A DNA stretch of 20,767 nucleotides from an uncultured Ruminococcus sp. (lineage in GTDB: Bacteria > Bacillota > Clostridia > Oscillospirales > Ruminococcaceae): contig CACYBC010000085.1 of assembly GCA_902772615.1 (NCBI GenBank), forward strand, positions 1 through 20,767. The letters run 5' to 3'. Under the pieces are notes generated by a model. That model was not told the DNA's origin and searched no databases. It saw only the letters and a program-made list of their open reading frames with translations. Numbering within the stretch: position 1 is the stretch's first letter; each line of letters begins with the position of its first letter. Made by a program: the position numbers and the translations under genes. Of the stretch, positions 1-9,483 are shown piece by piece.

Positions 1-3000
1 CATTCCATCCAGAATGACCAGATGACCGCCTCGGTTACGGGCATTCCCAATCTGTTCTCTATGGATCTGCTGTACGATCTGAGCTGTCCGGAATAACGTT
101 TTATTAGTTCCTCAGGATCCCTGACACGATCGGTCTTGTAGTCAAGGACCATGACTTTTCCTTCTTTCTCAATGATGCAGTCTACTGTTCCCTGAATGAT
201 TATCATGTCGTCCTTGTGCTCGTCGTCCAGATCAGGTATAAGCTCGGATGCCCTTGCTGCATCCATGTATGAATACTCCCTGTATACTCTGTCAGCTTCA
301 AGCACTGCCTTTCCAAGGCGTCCGCTGAAGAACGCTCTGACTCTGCCCGGATCTATGGAATCAGCCGCTTCACTGCTCAGGAACTGCATACTGCACAGTC
401 TCCGGGCTTCAGTCAGAGGATCGTCCGCAGCAGCACGAAGATCGCAATGCTGCATAAACTCGTGCAAAGCTGTGCCGCGTTCCGCAGCTGTCAGTCCGTT
501 CCTCCTTACGAAAGCAGGTCTGTGCGTCGTTGCCGGCCTGAACGATTCCGTCAGCTGAGTTACTGTCATAGTCGTAGGTATCTGAACGATTCCTTTACCC
601 ACATACTCAAAGGACAGTCTTCTGTTGATCCTCTCGACCAGTTCCTTATCTGCTGCAATACTGTCCTCGGTGTCATGTTCGATCTTTCCGCTGTAATACT
701 CAGCTTCTCTTCTGACCAATTTCAGACTTCCGCGTGTCACTTCCTCCTTGTCCAGATCAGAAGCGATGAATCCCGCAGCTCCGAAAGCCTGATCGATCCA
801 GTCAGCATACTTATTCTTATCCGAAACTATCATCGGACTCAGCCTGCCTTCGGACACACAGGCTGAAGCTTCATCGATCACGGACGCGTCCGGCACTTTG
901 CCGCTGGCATGTGTGCCTCTGGCGGCAAAGACTACAGCCTTCTCTTTGGCTCTGGTCAGCGCCACATATAGTATCCTCAGCTCTTCGGCCTTGGAGTCGT
1001 TGAGTTTCATGTCGGATATCAGGCCGTATTCCGGCGTCTTTTCCATCCATAGACCCCCGTCCGACTCTTTCCTGATCCTTGCCGCGATCCCGATGTTCTG
1101 ATCAAACAGCACGTTTCTGTTTGAGTCGGCAGAAGTGTTGAGACTTCTCCCCGCATCCGCGAGTATCACTATCGGCCACTCAAGTCCCTTCGCCTTGTGA
1201 ACGCTCATGACCTGGACTCCACCGACAGCGGACTGGGAATAATCAGGTCCGTTCCCCTTCTTCTCCGCATCGCTGCAGTATCTCAAAAAATCCGAGACTC
1301 CTCTGCCGCCGAAAGATGTGAAAGCCGCAGCATAATCCACCAGCGCATGAAGGCGGCCTTTCCGTTTTCTGGTGTCCGGAGGTGCAGTGAGATAGATCTC
1401 TGCCTCGCTCACTTCTATCGTTTCTCTGACGATCTCGTCGGTCGACATGGCGGAAGCTTTCTTCCTGAGGCCATCTATCATCTCTCTGAGTCTTATACAC
1501 TTGGCATTACCGGACCTCTTCACCTGCGACCAGAGTCTGTCTCTCCTCCCTTCCAGCCTCAGAGAAGCAAGCTCATCGGCAGTGAATCCAAACAGCGGCG
1601 ACATCATTACTGCCGCCAGGTCCACGTCACTTCCCGGGTTGCTGATGCATCTGAGCAGAGACATGACCGTCATTATCTCGGATGCTTCAAAGAAATCTTC
1701 CGAAACAGAACTGGAGCATCTGATGCCTTTCCTTCCAAGAGCATCCGTATACTTCTCTGCCCTGCCTCTTACGGATCTGAGCATTATGCAGATATCTTCT
1801 TCCCTGATCTTTCCTCCGCCATCAGAAAGGATTCCGGCAACATAGCCGGCAACTGCGTCAGGCAGCTGTTCCGCAGTACAGTCAACAGCGTGATACTCAA
1901 GTCCGCACCCCGTTTCTTCCGGGTCACCGCTGCGGCCGTGTACGAGCCTTTCTTCAGGCATATAGTCGACTCCGCCGAACCGGGTAGTCATCAGCGGGTC
2001 GAATACCTTGTTTACTGCCTCTATGACGCCTTTGCCGCTTCTGAAGTTGCTGTGCAGAGCAAGATATCTGGGCGGTCCGTCATCCCTACAGGCCTTCCTC
2101 ATGTCGGTGAATATTGCCGGGTCCGCCCGCCTGAAACTGTAGATGCTCTGTTTGACGTCTCCGACGCAGAAAAGGTTTCTTCCGTTGTCTGACACTGCAT
2201 CGAATATCATCTTCTGCCGCTCGTTGGTATCCTGAAACTCATCGACCATTACATGATCGAATCTTTCGGAAACTGATCTCCCTATGTCGGTCATATTTCC
2301 ATCCGCATCATAGAACAGTCCGATCACGAGTTTCTCCAGATCGTCGTATTCCAGCAGTCCCCGCTCCTTTTTCCTTTTTGTGAGGATATCTCTGAACAGT
2401 CTTTCAGCTTTGATCAGAGCAGAAGCTACGGCACACTGTCTGGTCCTGGATTCTTCACTCGCCTCGAGATCATCTCTGACGATCTTTCCCGTATTCTTGA
2501 TCAGTTTTGTATATACTTCTTTTGCCGCTCCGATCCTGTGTCTGGTTTCCGGGCTCCAGAATTTCTGTGCGGAAGCTCTTCCGTCGGGTTTCTCGGATAC
2601 AAGCCTGGCAGCCTTATCCCAGTCGTTCTCTTCAAATGCTTTCAGTATCTCGGTGCAGCGGTCCCGCAGAGCGCAGTAATACTCATAGCCTTTTCCGGAT
2701 GCGCCTTCCATGTTCAGCATCATCACTGCGTTATCAAGCAGTTGCTTAGCCTGACGGAACTTATCTGCCTGCAGTCCTGCTGCGGCAATTCCCGCGGGAG
2801 AATCCCTGAACGGGATCCCGGAGCTCATGGCTTCGAGCATCTTGTCTTCCCACTTTTCCGCATCGGTCAGATTCTGTTCGAATCCATGCAGCCACAGGAC
2901 AGCGTCCATCGTCTCACGGTCGCTTCTGGACCGTCCGAAGTTTCCGAACAGCAGTGCGGCGGTCTCGGAATCTTCTGTACACAGTACGTCCATCGTCTCT

Positions 3001-3422
3001 TCCAGAGCGGCGCTCCTGACAGATGCGGAATACCCCTCATCACACAGACTGAAATCGGGAGATATCCCCGCTTCGGAAAAGAACTCCCTGAGAAGTTTCT
3101 GGCAGAAGGAGTGCACGGTTCCGATGTGAGTCCTCCTCAGCAGTCTCTGTTGGGTCCTCAGGTAATCATCTGAAGGATCATTCGCGATCAGTTCAGAGAT
3201 CCTCTTCCTGATCTTCTGCCTCATCTCCGAAGCGGCAGCATTCGTAAATGTAAGTATCAGCATCCTGTTTGCGCTTACAGGATGCTCCCTGTCATTAAGT
3301 ATCCTGGCTATCCTTTCAGTGAGCACGAAAGTCTTACCGCTTCCTGCAGCCGCTCCGACAAGGATCGCCCCGTCCGCAACGACAGCATTCTCCTGTTCGT
3401 GAGTGAGCAATACTTCAGCCAT
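1..3422 (-). CDS. addA: AddA helicase-nuclease subunit (3' end cut by window edge)
   Basis: AddA is the ATP-driven 3'-5' helicase and nuclease subunit of AddAB, the Firmicute counterpart of RecBCD, which resects double-strand breaks for RecA loading. The frame is open from the ATG at 3422 to base 1, giving 1140 codons. Visible motifs are Walker A GAAAGSGKT (residues 23-31), the UvrD/Rep motif II core DEFQD (394-398), a TRAKEK-like motif VI, and the C-terminal RecB-type nuclease motif DYKTD, with D1094 and K1096 as likely metal-site residues. The reading frame ends in the characteristic YSGQL...WSFWME stretch, so probably only a few C-terminal residues are missing. The B. subtilis protein is about 1230 residues. 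The start has a strong AGGAGG site 7 nt upstream and overlaps the addB stop by 8 nt, implying coupled translation. No frameshift was found on reading the whole frame. Confidence 0.95.
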   Translation of the reverse strand, partial: MAEVLLTHEQENAVVADGAILVGAAAGSGKTFVLTERIARILNDREHPVSANRMLILTFTNAAASEMRQKIRKRISELIANDPSDDYLRTQQRLLRRTHIGTVHSFCQKLLREFFSEAGISPDFSLCDEGYSASVRSAALEETMDVLCTEDSETAALLFGNFGRSRSDRETMDAVLWLHGFEQNLTDAEKWEDKMLEAMSSGIPFRDSPAGIAAAGLQADKFRQAKQLLDNAVMMLNMEGASGKGYEYYCALRDRCTEILKAFEENDWDKAARLVSEKPDGRASAQKFWSPETRHRIGAAKEVYTKLIKNTGKIVRDDLEASEESRTRQCAVASALIKAERLFRDILTKRKKERGLLEYDDLEKLVIGLFYDADGNMTDIGRSVSERFDHVMVDEFQDTNERQKMIFDAVSDNGRNLFCVGDVKQSIYSFRRADPAIFTDMRKACRDDGPPRYLALHSNFRSGKGVIEAVNKVFDPLMTTRFGGVDYMPEERLVHGRSGDPEETGCGLEYHAVDCTAEQLPDAVAGYVAGILSDGGGKIREEDICIMLRSVRGRAEKYTDALGRKGIRCSSSVSEDFFEASEIMTVMSLLRCISNPGSDVDLAAVMMSPLFGFTADELASLRLEGRRDRLWSQVKRSGNAKCIRLREMIDGLRKKASAMSTDEIVRETIEVSEAEIYLTAPPDTRKRKGRLHALVDYAAAFTSFGGRGVSDFLRYCSDAEKKGNGPDYSQSAVGGVQVMSVHKAKGLEWPIVILADAGRSLNTSADSNRNVLFDQNIGIAARIRKESDGGLWMEKTPEYGLISDMKLNDSKAEELRILYVALTRAKEKAVVFAARGTHASGKVPDASVIDEASACVSEGRLSPMIVSDKNKYADWIDQAFGAAGFIASDLDKEEVTRGSLKLVRREAEYYSGKIEHDTEDSIAADKELVERINRRLSFEYVGKGIVQIPTTMTVTQLTESFRPATTHRPAFVRRNGLTAAERGTALHEFMQHCDLRAAADDPLTEARRLCSMQFLSSEAADSIDPGRVRAFFSGRLGKAVLEADRVYREYSYMDAARASELIPDLDDEHKDDMIIIQGTVDCIIEKEGKVMVLDYKTDRVRDPEELIKRYSGQLRSYSRSIENRLGMPVTEAVIWSFWME

Positions 3423-6400
3423 CGCTTTCCTCCTCTCCGAACATCTCTTTTCTGGAGATATTCCTTATCCTGCGGGGCTCCTCAATTCTGTCAGCTCCGC
3501 ACACAGCTCTGTAATAGCAGTATCTGCACGGTCTGTTTCCGCTTGTGTCCTCCGCAGGGATCGCCCTGATATCCCCTGCTCTTATCCCGGAAGCCATCTC
3601 TCTGACGAGCTGTTCGATCCTTTTCTCTATCTTTCCCAGCTCTTCCAGGGAAGCGATGTTTCCGGTCTTCCATCTGCCCGTCCTGGGATCGATGCTGGCA
3701 GGTATGAACAGTCCGCTGCCGTCTCTCTCCATTGCCTGAAGCACATCCGGGTCGTTCAGCACCAGTCCTTTCATGGTATACACGTTTCCGGCGTCTTCCT
3801 CTTCAGATGCCGGAGACGGGTCGCCCGGCATATAGAGCACTCCGGCAGGCACGATATTCTCTCCGTATCTGGCGGTGCCGTTGTTTTTGACCGCAAAAAG
3901 GTACAGCAGCATCTGAACGTTGAGCCCCTGCCAGACATCAGACAGTTTGAAGTCTTTGCCTCCCGTTTTGTAGTCCACTATCCTTACATATGTCTCGCCG
4001 TCATGCGTATATGTATCCACCCTGTCGATCTTTCCGAATACTTCAGCTCGATGTCCGTCATCCAGAACGACCACCGGTCCAGGTATATCCGTCCCGATAT
4101 TCAGCTCAAACCCGTCTGCCCGGAACTCGCTCTGCATCTGCTCCGCTCTCAGTCTTCTGGCAAGTCTGATACAGTTATCCCTGATCTGGTCGGAGATGAC
4201 TCTCATTCTCGGAGTCATTCCCTTTTCTCCCACCATTCTGTCTATATACTCATCCGCAAGCCTCCGGCATGCATTCCTTATTGCGATCTCATCGCATCCT
4301 GTCAGATCGCCGGAGAATTCGCGCATGAGGTTCTCCATGACATCATGGACGAAGCTCCCGGCGACATCCGGAGACATCTCTGCTTTCCTGAGCGGTCTGA
4401 TGCCTGCCAGATACTGCAGAAAGAACATGAATCTGCACTCTTCATAAGTTTGCATCCTGCTTGCGGTGATGCCAGTCACATCTCCGGCAAGAGCCTGAGC
4501 GACAGAGTCATCTTCTATGACCATGTCCTTTCTTCCGACAGCCTTTTCATACTCTCTGCACGCATCCCCGGCATCGCTGCTGAGCAGCGATGCGGCAAGT
4601 ATTTCATCTCTCTCGGATCTGGCTTCCGCATAGATCCCTCTGGCTGTCCTGATGTTGACTATACCGCAGGCCGGGTCTTCCTTTTCATGTTCTATCCCGT
4701 AGACTTTGATGAATCCTTCCAGTTCCGCACATGGCAGCAGATCTCCTCCCGGATACGACAGATATAGTTTATCCGAGGGAGAAGTCACTGCTCCGTAGAG
4801 AAAGAAGGATTCAAGGTCCGTGTTCTGGTCAAAATTTCCGCCAAGGACCAGATCGTAACTCGAGAGGATGTCTCTCTCTTCAAGAGTGAAAAGGTTGCCT
4901 TCCGTAATGTCTCTGGGGAAAACTCCGTCATTCAGTCCCATGACAAAACTTGCTTTGGGATTGAAAGGCCTTGAATGCCCAGCTACTCCGACGAAAACTC
5001 CGTCTCCGACTCTCGGAATATCCGCCGATCTGGTGCTCCTGGCGAGTATCCTCAGCGTATCGGGCAGTTCTGTCCCGGACAGTTCTTCTCTCTCCGCCAT
5101 GTCGTACAGCTGCTGTATGATATCAAAAAGCAGTTCCGCATTATGCCTTCCCGCTTTATCGTTCTTCTCCACCGTCTCGACAGCTCCGCACCTGTCCATC
5201 ATCTCATAAGCTGCTCTGACGAGTTCCTTGCCTTCTTTTCCTTCTCTGTCCAGGAACGGTCTTATCCACTCCGCGACTTTTATCCTTGCGCGTTCAGTGT
5301 CTTCAAGTATCTTTTCTTCTTCTTTTCCTTCAGGCAAGCCAAAACCTGAAGGGCTCATGCGGAAAGGAACGAACCATTCGCCGCCCTCGATCCCGTGGAT
5401 GAATGAATAATCCTCCAGCAAAGCGATCTCGTCCACACTGATATCGCAGAGGTCCGTCTTCAGCATCCTCATCAGGCTGTCAGTCCTGATACCGGAAGCC
5501 ATCTCCAGCGCACACAGCATGAATACCGTACCCGGCGCGCTGAGCATGTCTTCACCTTCATCAAAGATGAAAGGTATGCCGAATTGAGAGAAAGTCCTCG
5601 TCACCGGATCCCTGTACTGATCCGCATCGCGGAACAGCACAGATATATCGCTGAACCTGTAGCCGTTTTCCCGGGTCAATGTCACTATCTCATCAGCGAC
5701 TCTCTTCGCTTCATCGTAACGGTCATTCCCGGTGAACCACTTCACACCTTCCGCATTGCCATCACCGAGGATGCTGAAATCTCTGAAATACATCTCGGCA
5801 AGCCTGAGGCCGCTTGTGCGGAATCTCTCATTGGTACCGAGCACTATCTTCTCCGGTTCTCCTGCAAACAGTTCGGAAGACATGTTTCTCAGAAGCTGGT
5901 ATGTTCTGTACGGGACTGCGAGCGATGAATTCCTGTCATCATCGGAGCCGGTGCAGCAAAGAGAGAATGTGACAAGACCTGCGGCGGAAGCTATCTGCCT
6001 GATCATCTCATACTCCGCATCCGTGAATCCGGAGAATGCGTCAAAGAACACTTCTTTTCCCCTGAAAAATCCGGAAAGAGGGATCTTTTCCGCAGCAAAT
6101 CTGATCTCTCCTGCGTCATCCAGATATTCTTCGCCGAGGTAGCCCTCATACTCCTCCATGATAGACGCTATGTCTTCGAACTTCTCCGCCGACATCGTTC
6201 CGTGAAGTTCACTGCCGATCTCCCGCAGTTCAGATGGTGTCGCTCCGGCGCTTCTGAGTTCATCGAACAGTTCGCTGAGCTTTCCGTAAAAAGCAAACTC
6301 CCTGCTTCTCGAATAACATGTAAGCTCTTCCCTGCGTCTGATCATCGCTCTTCTGGCAAATGCCGTTTTCTGCGCATCTCCGAGCCTTACCCTGGCAGAG

Positions 6401-6630
6401 CCGCCGCATTCGCGCAGTATAAAACGCGAGATGCTCCTGAAACTCATCACTCTCGTCCTTGAGCCCAGAACGCCAGGAAGCCGTGCAACCAGTTCTCTTT
6501 CATATGTGAACCCTGTCTGTTCCGGGACGACGATCACCGTCTCTTTCCCGTTTCGGGCAAGAGACGTTATCTGTTCCAGACAGTATCTGCTTTTACCGCT
6601 TCCCGCAGTACCCAAAATAAACCTGAACAA
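3415..6630 (-). CDS. addB: AddB subunit of the AddAB helicase-nuclease
   Basis: AddB is the second subunit of AddAB. In B. subtilis it carries a degenerate helicase fold used for Chi recognition plus a second nuclease domain held together by an Fe-S cluster. This 1071-residue protein has an N-terminal Walker A GTAGSGKS (7-14) and a RecB-family nuclease motif IVDYKTGG with D886 and K888. It also has the four expected cluster cysteines: C732 in the EECRFMFF motif, and C1035, C1038 and C1044 in the C-terminal CRYC-x5-C motif. It is slightly shorter than B. subtilis AddB (about 1170). The start is TTG at 6630, chosen because AGGAGAGG lies 7 nt upstream and the translation begins MFRFILG, right at the P-loop, as is usual in the family. 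It overlaps addA by 8 nt and lies 56 nt after ispE. Confidence 0.95.
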   Translation of the reverse strand: MFRFILGTAGSGKSRYCLEQITSLARNGKETVIVVPEQTGFTYERELVARLPGVLGSRTRVMSFRSISRFILRECGGSARVRLGDAQKTAFARRAMIRRREELTCYSRSREFAFYGKLSELFDELRSAGATPSELREIGSELHGTMSAEKFEDIASIMEEYEGYLGEEYLDDAGEIRFAAEKIPLSGFFRGKEVFFDAFSGFTDAEYEMIRQIASAAGLVTFSLCCTGSDDDRNSSLAVPYRTYQLLRNMSSELFAGEPEKIVLGTNERFRTSGLRLAEMYFRDFSILGDGNAEGVKWFTGNDRYDEAKRVADEIVTLTRENGYRFSDISVLFRDADQYRDPVTRTFSQFGIPFIFDEGEDMLSAPGTVFMLCALEMASGIRTDSLMRMLKTDLCDISVDEIALLEDYSFIHGIEGGEWFVPFRMSPSGFGLPEGKEEEKILEDTERARIKVAEWIRPFLDREGKEGKELVRAAYEMMDRCGAVETVEKNDKAGRHNAELLFDIIQQLYDMAEREELSGTELPDTLRILARSTRSADIPRVGDGVFVGVAGHSRPFNPKASFVMGLNDGVFPRDITEGNLFTLEERDILSSYDLVLGGNFDQNTDLESFFLYGAVTSPSDKLYLSYPGGDLLPCAELEGFIKVYGIEHEKEDPACGIVNIRTARGIYAEARSERDEILAASLLSSDAGDACREYEKAVGRKDMVIEDDSVAQALAGDVTGITASRMQTYEECRFMFFLQYLAGIRPLRKAEMSPDVAGSFVHDVMENLMREFSGDLTGCDEIAIRNACRRLADEYIDRMVGEKGMTPRMRVISDQIRDNCIRLARRLRAEQMQSEFRADGFELNIGTDIPGPVVVLDDGHRAEVFGKIDRVDTYTHDGETYVRIVDYKTGGKDFKLSDVWQGLNVQMLLYLFAVKNNGTARYGENIVPAGVLYMPGDPSPASEEEDAGNVYTMKGLVLNDPDVLQAMERDGSGLFIPASIDPRTGRWKTGNIASLEELGKIEKRIEQLVREMASGIRAGDIRAIPAEDTSGNRPCRYCYYRAVCGADRIEEPRRIRNISRKEMFGEEESDG

Positions 6631-6686
6631 CTCAAATCCTCTCCTGATAAACGCTTAGCCGCCATTCTTCTGAACAGCGGCCTTGA

Positions 6687-7565
6687 TCATGTTACTATCT
6701 CTACTCCTTTATCGGCGCGGTATACGACCCAGGATCCGTATCCCTCAGCACGAAGGAGATCTCTCGCCTCCAGGGCTTCCCGCGGTCTCTGGAAAACGCC
6801 GAACACTGCCGCCCCGGTCCCCGTCATCGCAGAATAGACCGCTCCGTCGGCGGTAATTTTTCTCTTAAGTTCCTCCGTGACATCATCAGAAGTCACGTAC
6901 TCAAATACATTTCCCGCCCCCGCAAATGCTTTCTCCGCATCTCCTGCGGCCAATCCCCGCACAACGCTTTCCGTATCAGGATGTCTGATATCCGGAGTGC
7001 GGTCCAGCATGGAATATGCCTCCTTCGTGGAACGGCCGTATCTCGGCATTGCAATCAGCATCGGGCAGTACAATTCGTCGCCGATGCTATGTATCTCCTC
7101 TCCTATGCCCCCGACCCTCGCTGTTCCGCCGACGACACAGAAAGGAACATCCGCACCTACAGATGCGCCGATATCACACAGTTCCTGTTCGTTCAGTCCC
7201 GCATCCAGAAGCATGTTGAACCCAATCAGTGAAGCAGCCGCATCCGCGCTTCCTCCGCCCAGTCCTGCCTGCGAAGGTATCCTTTTTCTCACCGTGCACC
7301 TTGCTTCCGGCAGCCCGGTGCCTATGGTCTCAGTCAGTTTTCTGGCTGCTTTCCAAATCAGGTTCTTCTCATCGGTCGGAAAGAACCTGACATTTGATTC
7401 TATGGTAAAAGGGGATCCCGGTGTCAGTTCTATCTTTATCTCGTCAAAGAGTGTGACTGACCGGTTCACCATATCAACGATATGATACCCGTCATCTCTG
7501 ACGCCGGTGACATCCAGCGAGAGATTGAGTTTTGCATTCGCACGTATCACAAGAGCCTTCATCAT
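6687..7565 (-). CDS. ispE: 4-diphosphocytidyl-2-C-methyl-D-erythritol kinase
   Basis: IspE is the GHMP-family kinase that phosphorylates CDP-methylerythritol with ATP in the cytosolic MEP pathway to isopentenyl diphosphate. The 292-residue protein matches the family in length and motifs. It has an N-terminal NAKLNL with K12, GYH at 26-28, the glycine-rich ATP loop P-x-x-AGLGGGSADAA (97-110), and the GADVPF segment with D139 as the likely catalytic aspartate. Two adjacent ATG codons (7565 and 7562) could start translation. The first makes a 4-nt ATGA overlap with the upstream aminotransferase gene and the second a 1-nt overlap; neither has a well-placed ribosome site, which suggests translation coupled to the upstream gene. 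It indicates that this organism uses the MEP route for isoprenoids. Confidence 0.96.
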   Translation of the reverse strand: MMKALVIRANAKLNLSLDVTGVRDDGYHIVDMVNRSVTLFDEIKIELTPGSPFTIESNVRFFPTDEKNLIWKAARKLTETIGTGLPEARCTVRKRIPSQAGLGGGSADAAASLIGFNMLLDAGLNEQELCDIGASVGADVPFCVVGGTARVGGIGEEIHSIGDELYCPMLIAMPRYGRSTKEAYSMLDRTPDIRHPDTESVVRGLAAGDAEKAFAGAGNVFEYVTSDDVTEELKRKITADGAVYSAMTGTGAAVFGVFQRPREALEARDLLRAEGYGSWVVYRADKGVEIVT

Positions 7566-8731
7566 AATTCTCTGACGAACTCCCCTATCCTGCGAAGCGC
7601 TTCCCTGATGTGTTTGATGGAGTAGCTGTAGGATACGCGCACATGTCCTTCCCCTCCCGGTCCGAACGCAGTTCCGGGTATTACGGCGACCCTTTTCCTT
7701 CTGATCAGCTGTTCACAGAATTCCTCATCGGACAGGCCGGTGGATTCAACGCTTGGGAACACATAGAATGCTCCTTTCGGCTCAAAGCAATGAAGGCCGA
7801 TCCGGTTGAATCCGTCAACGATGAATCTCCTCCTCAGGTCATATTCATCTCTCATGGAAGCAACCACATCCTCGCAGTCTCTGAGCGCGACGATCCCGGC
7901 ATACTGCGCAGTAGTAGGAGCGCACATGATGGCAAACTGATGCATCTTGACGATCTGCTCCGTTATCGGAGCAGGAGCGCATACATAACCAAGTCTCCAC
8001 CCGGTCATGGCAAAAGACTTGGAAAAGCCGTTGACGGTGATCGTTCTGTCCCACATGTCAGCGCTCACGGAAGCAGGCGAGACATGCCGCTCTCCTCCAT
8101 ATGTGAGTTCCGAATATATCTCATCTGACAGGACAAAGATATCTGTCTCCTTTAGCACTTCCGCTATGCTTTCCAGATCGCTCCTGCTCATGACCGCTCC
8201 GGTGGGATTGCTGGGGAAAGGCATAACCAGAAGTTTGGTCCTTTCAGTGATTGCGGCACGGAGTTCCTCGGCAGTCAGTCTGAATCCGTTTTCTTCCTTA
8301 AGGATCAGCGGAATGACTCTGGCTCCGCACATCTTCGCTATCGGTTCATAACAGACAAAGCACGGAGTAGGAAGGAGCACCTCGTCTCCGGGATTCAGCA
8401 ATGCGCGCATAGCCATATCGATCGCTTCGGAGCCGCCTACGGTCACTACCGTCTCGCTGTCCGGATCATATCCAAGTCCGAATGCCCTCTTAAGATACAG
8501 CGAGATCTGCCGTCTTAATTCCTTGAGTCCCGCATTAGCGGAATAGAACGTCTTCCCCTGATCCAGGCTCTCTATTCCGGCGCGCCTAACTTCCCATGGT
8601 GTGACGAAATCAGGTTCCCCGACGCCAAGAGAAAGGCAGTCGCCCATCTCTTCCGCCAAACTGAAGTACTTTCTTATGCCGGACGGTTTAATCTCCTGCA
8701 GTTGGGAAGACATCAGTCTTTTGTACTCCAT
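7562..8731 (-). CDS. PLP-dependent class I/II aminotransferase
   Basis: This is a cytosolic fold-type I aminotransferase of 389 residues, the usual family length. Key residues are all present: N175 in PSNPTG, D203 and Y206 in SDEIY, the Schiff-base lysine K238 in GFSKSFAMTGWR, and the substrate carboxylate-binding arginine R365 in HVRVSYS. The N-terminal LGVGEPDF...TFYSANAGL pattern is typical of the PatA/AlaT/aspartate-type subgroup. The substrate cannot be read from the sequence. The preceding Lrp/AsnC-type regulator resembles the B. subtilis AlaR-AlaT (YugG-YugH) pair, so alanine transamination is a reasonable guess. The ATG start shares one base with the regulator's stop (TGATG), with an AGGGAGA site upstream, and the gene overlaps ispE by 4 nt. 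Confidence 0.93.
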   Translation of the reverse strand: MEYKRLMSSQLQEIKPSGIRKYFSLAEEMGDCLSLGVGEPDFVTPWEVRRAGIESLDQGKTFYSANAGLKELRRQISLYLKRAFGLGYDPDSETVVTVGGSEAIDMAMRALLNPGDEVLLPTPCFVCYEPIAKMCGARVIPLILKEENGFRLTAEELRAAITERTKLLVMPFPSNPTGAVMSRSDLESIAEVLKETDIFVLSDEIYSELTYGGERHVSPASVSADMWDRTITVNGFSKSFAMTGWRLGYVCAPAPITEQIVKMHQFAIMCAPTTAQYAGIVALRDCEDVVASMRDEYDLRRRFIVDGFNRIGLHCFEPKGAFYVFPSVESTGLSDEEFCEQLIRRKRVAVIPGTAFGPGGEGHVRVSYSYSIKHIREALRRIGEFVREL

Positions 8732-9207
8732 CAGATATCCATCTCCCTGTAATCAGTATTGGCTGAAGATATGATATGTCCCTGCTTCTTGTAAGTCTTA
8801 AGAACGAACCTGGTAGCTGTGGATATCACCGATTCCATGGGAGCGAGACGTCTTCCCACAAAAAGCGCGATATCCTTGAAGCTTCTACCTTCAACGACAA
8901 GAGAAATGTCGCTGCCGCCGCTCATCAGTGTACAGCTCTTGACTTCTGGCATCTGTGATACAAGTTCCGCAAACTCATCGAACCCGAAATCCTTCTTGGG
9001 AGCTATCTTCAGATCGATATAGCTCTCCACCATCTCTCTGTCCGCCTTGTCCCAGTCAACGACCGCGCGGTATCCGAGGATGGTCCCGTCATTCTCCATT
9101 TTCTGTATCTTTTCAGCAACTCCTTCGGGAGTATCTCCCGTCATTGTCGCCATAGCCTCTATGGGAAGCCTCGCATCTTCGCAGAGCAGTTTTAGCAGTT
9201 TATCCAT
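8731..9207 (-). CDS. Lrp/AsnC-family transcriptional regulator
   Basis: This is a 158-residue Lrp/AsnC-type feast/famine regulator: an N-terminal winged helix-turn-helix (about 1-50, with DAR, the recognition-helix region and the GTILGY wing), then a RAM ligand-binding and oligomerisation domain (about 60-140). Members bind amino acids and control their metabolism. The start is the ATG at 9207, because TTGGAGGA sits just upstream; an in-frame TTG at 9219 lies inside that ribosome site and cannot be the start. The gene shares one base with the aminotransferase downstream, so the regulator probably controls, or senses the substrate of, that enzyme (inference from order). It follows a 48-nt gap after the small membrane protein, the largest gap in this part of the run. 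Confidence 0.92.
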   Translation of the reverse strand: MDKLLKLLCEDARLPIEAMATMTGDTPEGVAEKIQKMENDGTILGYRAVVDWDKADREMVESYIDLKIAPKKDFGFDEFAELVSQMPEVKSCTLMSGGSDISLVVEGRSFKDIALFVGRRLAPMESVISTATRFVLKTYKKQGHIISSANTDYREMDI

Positions 9208-9255
9208 TTTATCCTCCAAAATGACATGTATGTCGACAGGGTATGCAGATCGCGG

Positions 9256-9483
9256 TCAGCTCACCGGCGTGAGCCGGTTGACGATCCACAAAAGTCCGAT
9301 CATGAATACAGCATCAACACCGATCAGCAGGAACCGGAACCAGTCCTGAAGGAAACCTGTCCTGAAAAACAGGTAGCCAAGATAACCCAGACCAGCTTCA
9401 GCAGCTATCAGCAGGCCGTAGATCAGCACATATCTCAGTATGCTTCCGACAGGTCTAGTGCTTTTTGCAGGCTTTGTGCTCAT
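9256..9483 (-). CDS. Small two-helix membrane protein, unknown function
   Basis: This is a 75-residue protein not recognised as a member of any family. A basic, polar N-terminus (STKPAKSTR) is followed by two hydrophobic segments, about residues 15-40 and 50-70, joined by a short RTGFLQDWFR loop. The positive-inside rule suggests that the N-terminus is cytoplasmic, although the loop is also basic. Its ATG overlaps the rpiB stop by 4 nt (ATGA). Together with the membrane-protein composition, this supports it as a real gene despite a weak ribosome site. It lies between rpiB and the Lrp-type regulator. A 6-bp perfect hairpin without a T-run (9259-9274) sits over its last codons. No function is proposed. 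Confidence 0.75.
   Translation of the reverse strand: MSTKPAKSTRPVGSILRYVLIYGLLIAAEAGLGYLGYLFFRTGFLQDWFRFLLIGVDAVFMIGLLWIVNRLTPVS

Noticed and set aside
3403..4767. Plus-strand open frame of 454 codons opposite addB, and others such as 1197-2192 (opposite addA) and 16963-17829 (opposite esterase 2)
   Set aside because: They lie wholly opposite strongly supported genes, have no recognisable domains and read as Ser/Arg/Pro-rich antisense translations, as expected from codon bias on the other strand.
6655..6690. 11-codon micro-ORF in the gap between ispE and addB, overlapping the ispE stop as ATGA
   Set aside because: It is too short to judge, has no well-spaced ribosome site and no sign of a leader-peptide function; it may be chance.
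9259..9274. Perfect 6-bp hairpin (GCTCAC/GTGAGC) at the end of the small membrane protein gene as a terminator
   Set aside because: The stem is short and no T-run follows on either strand, so it should not terminate transcription.
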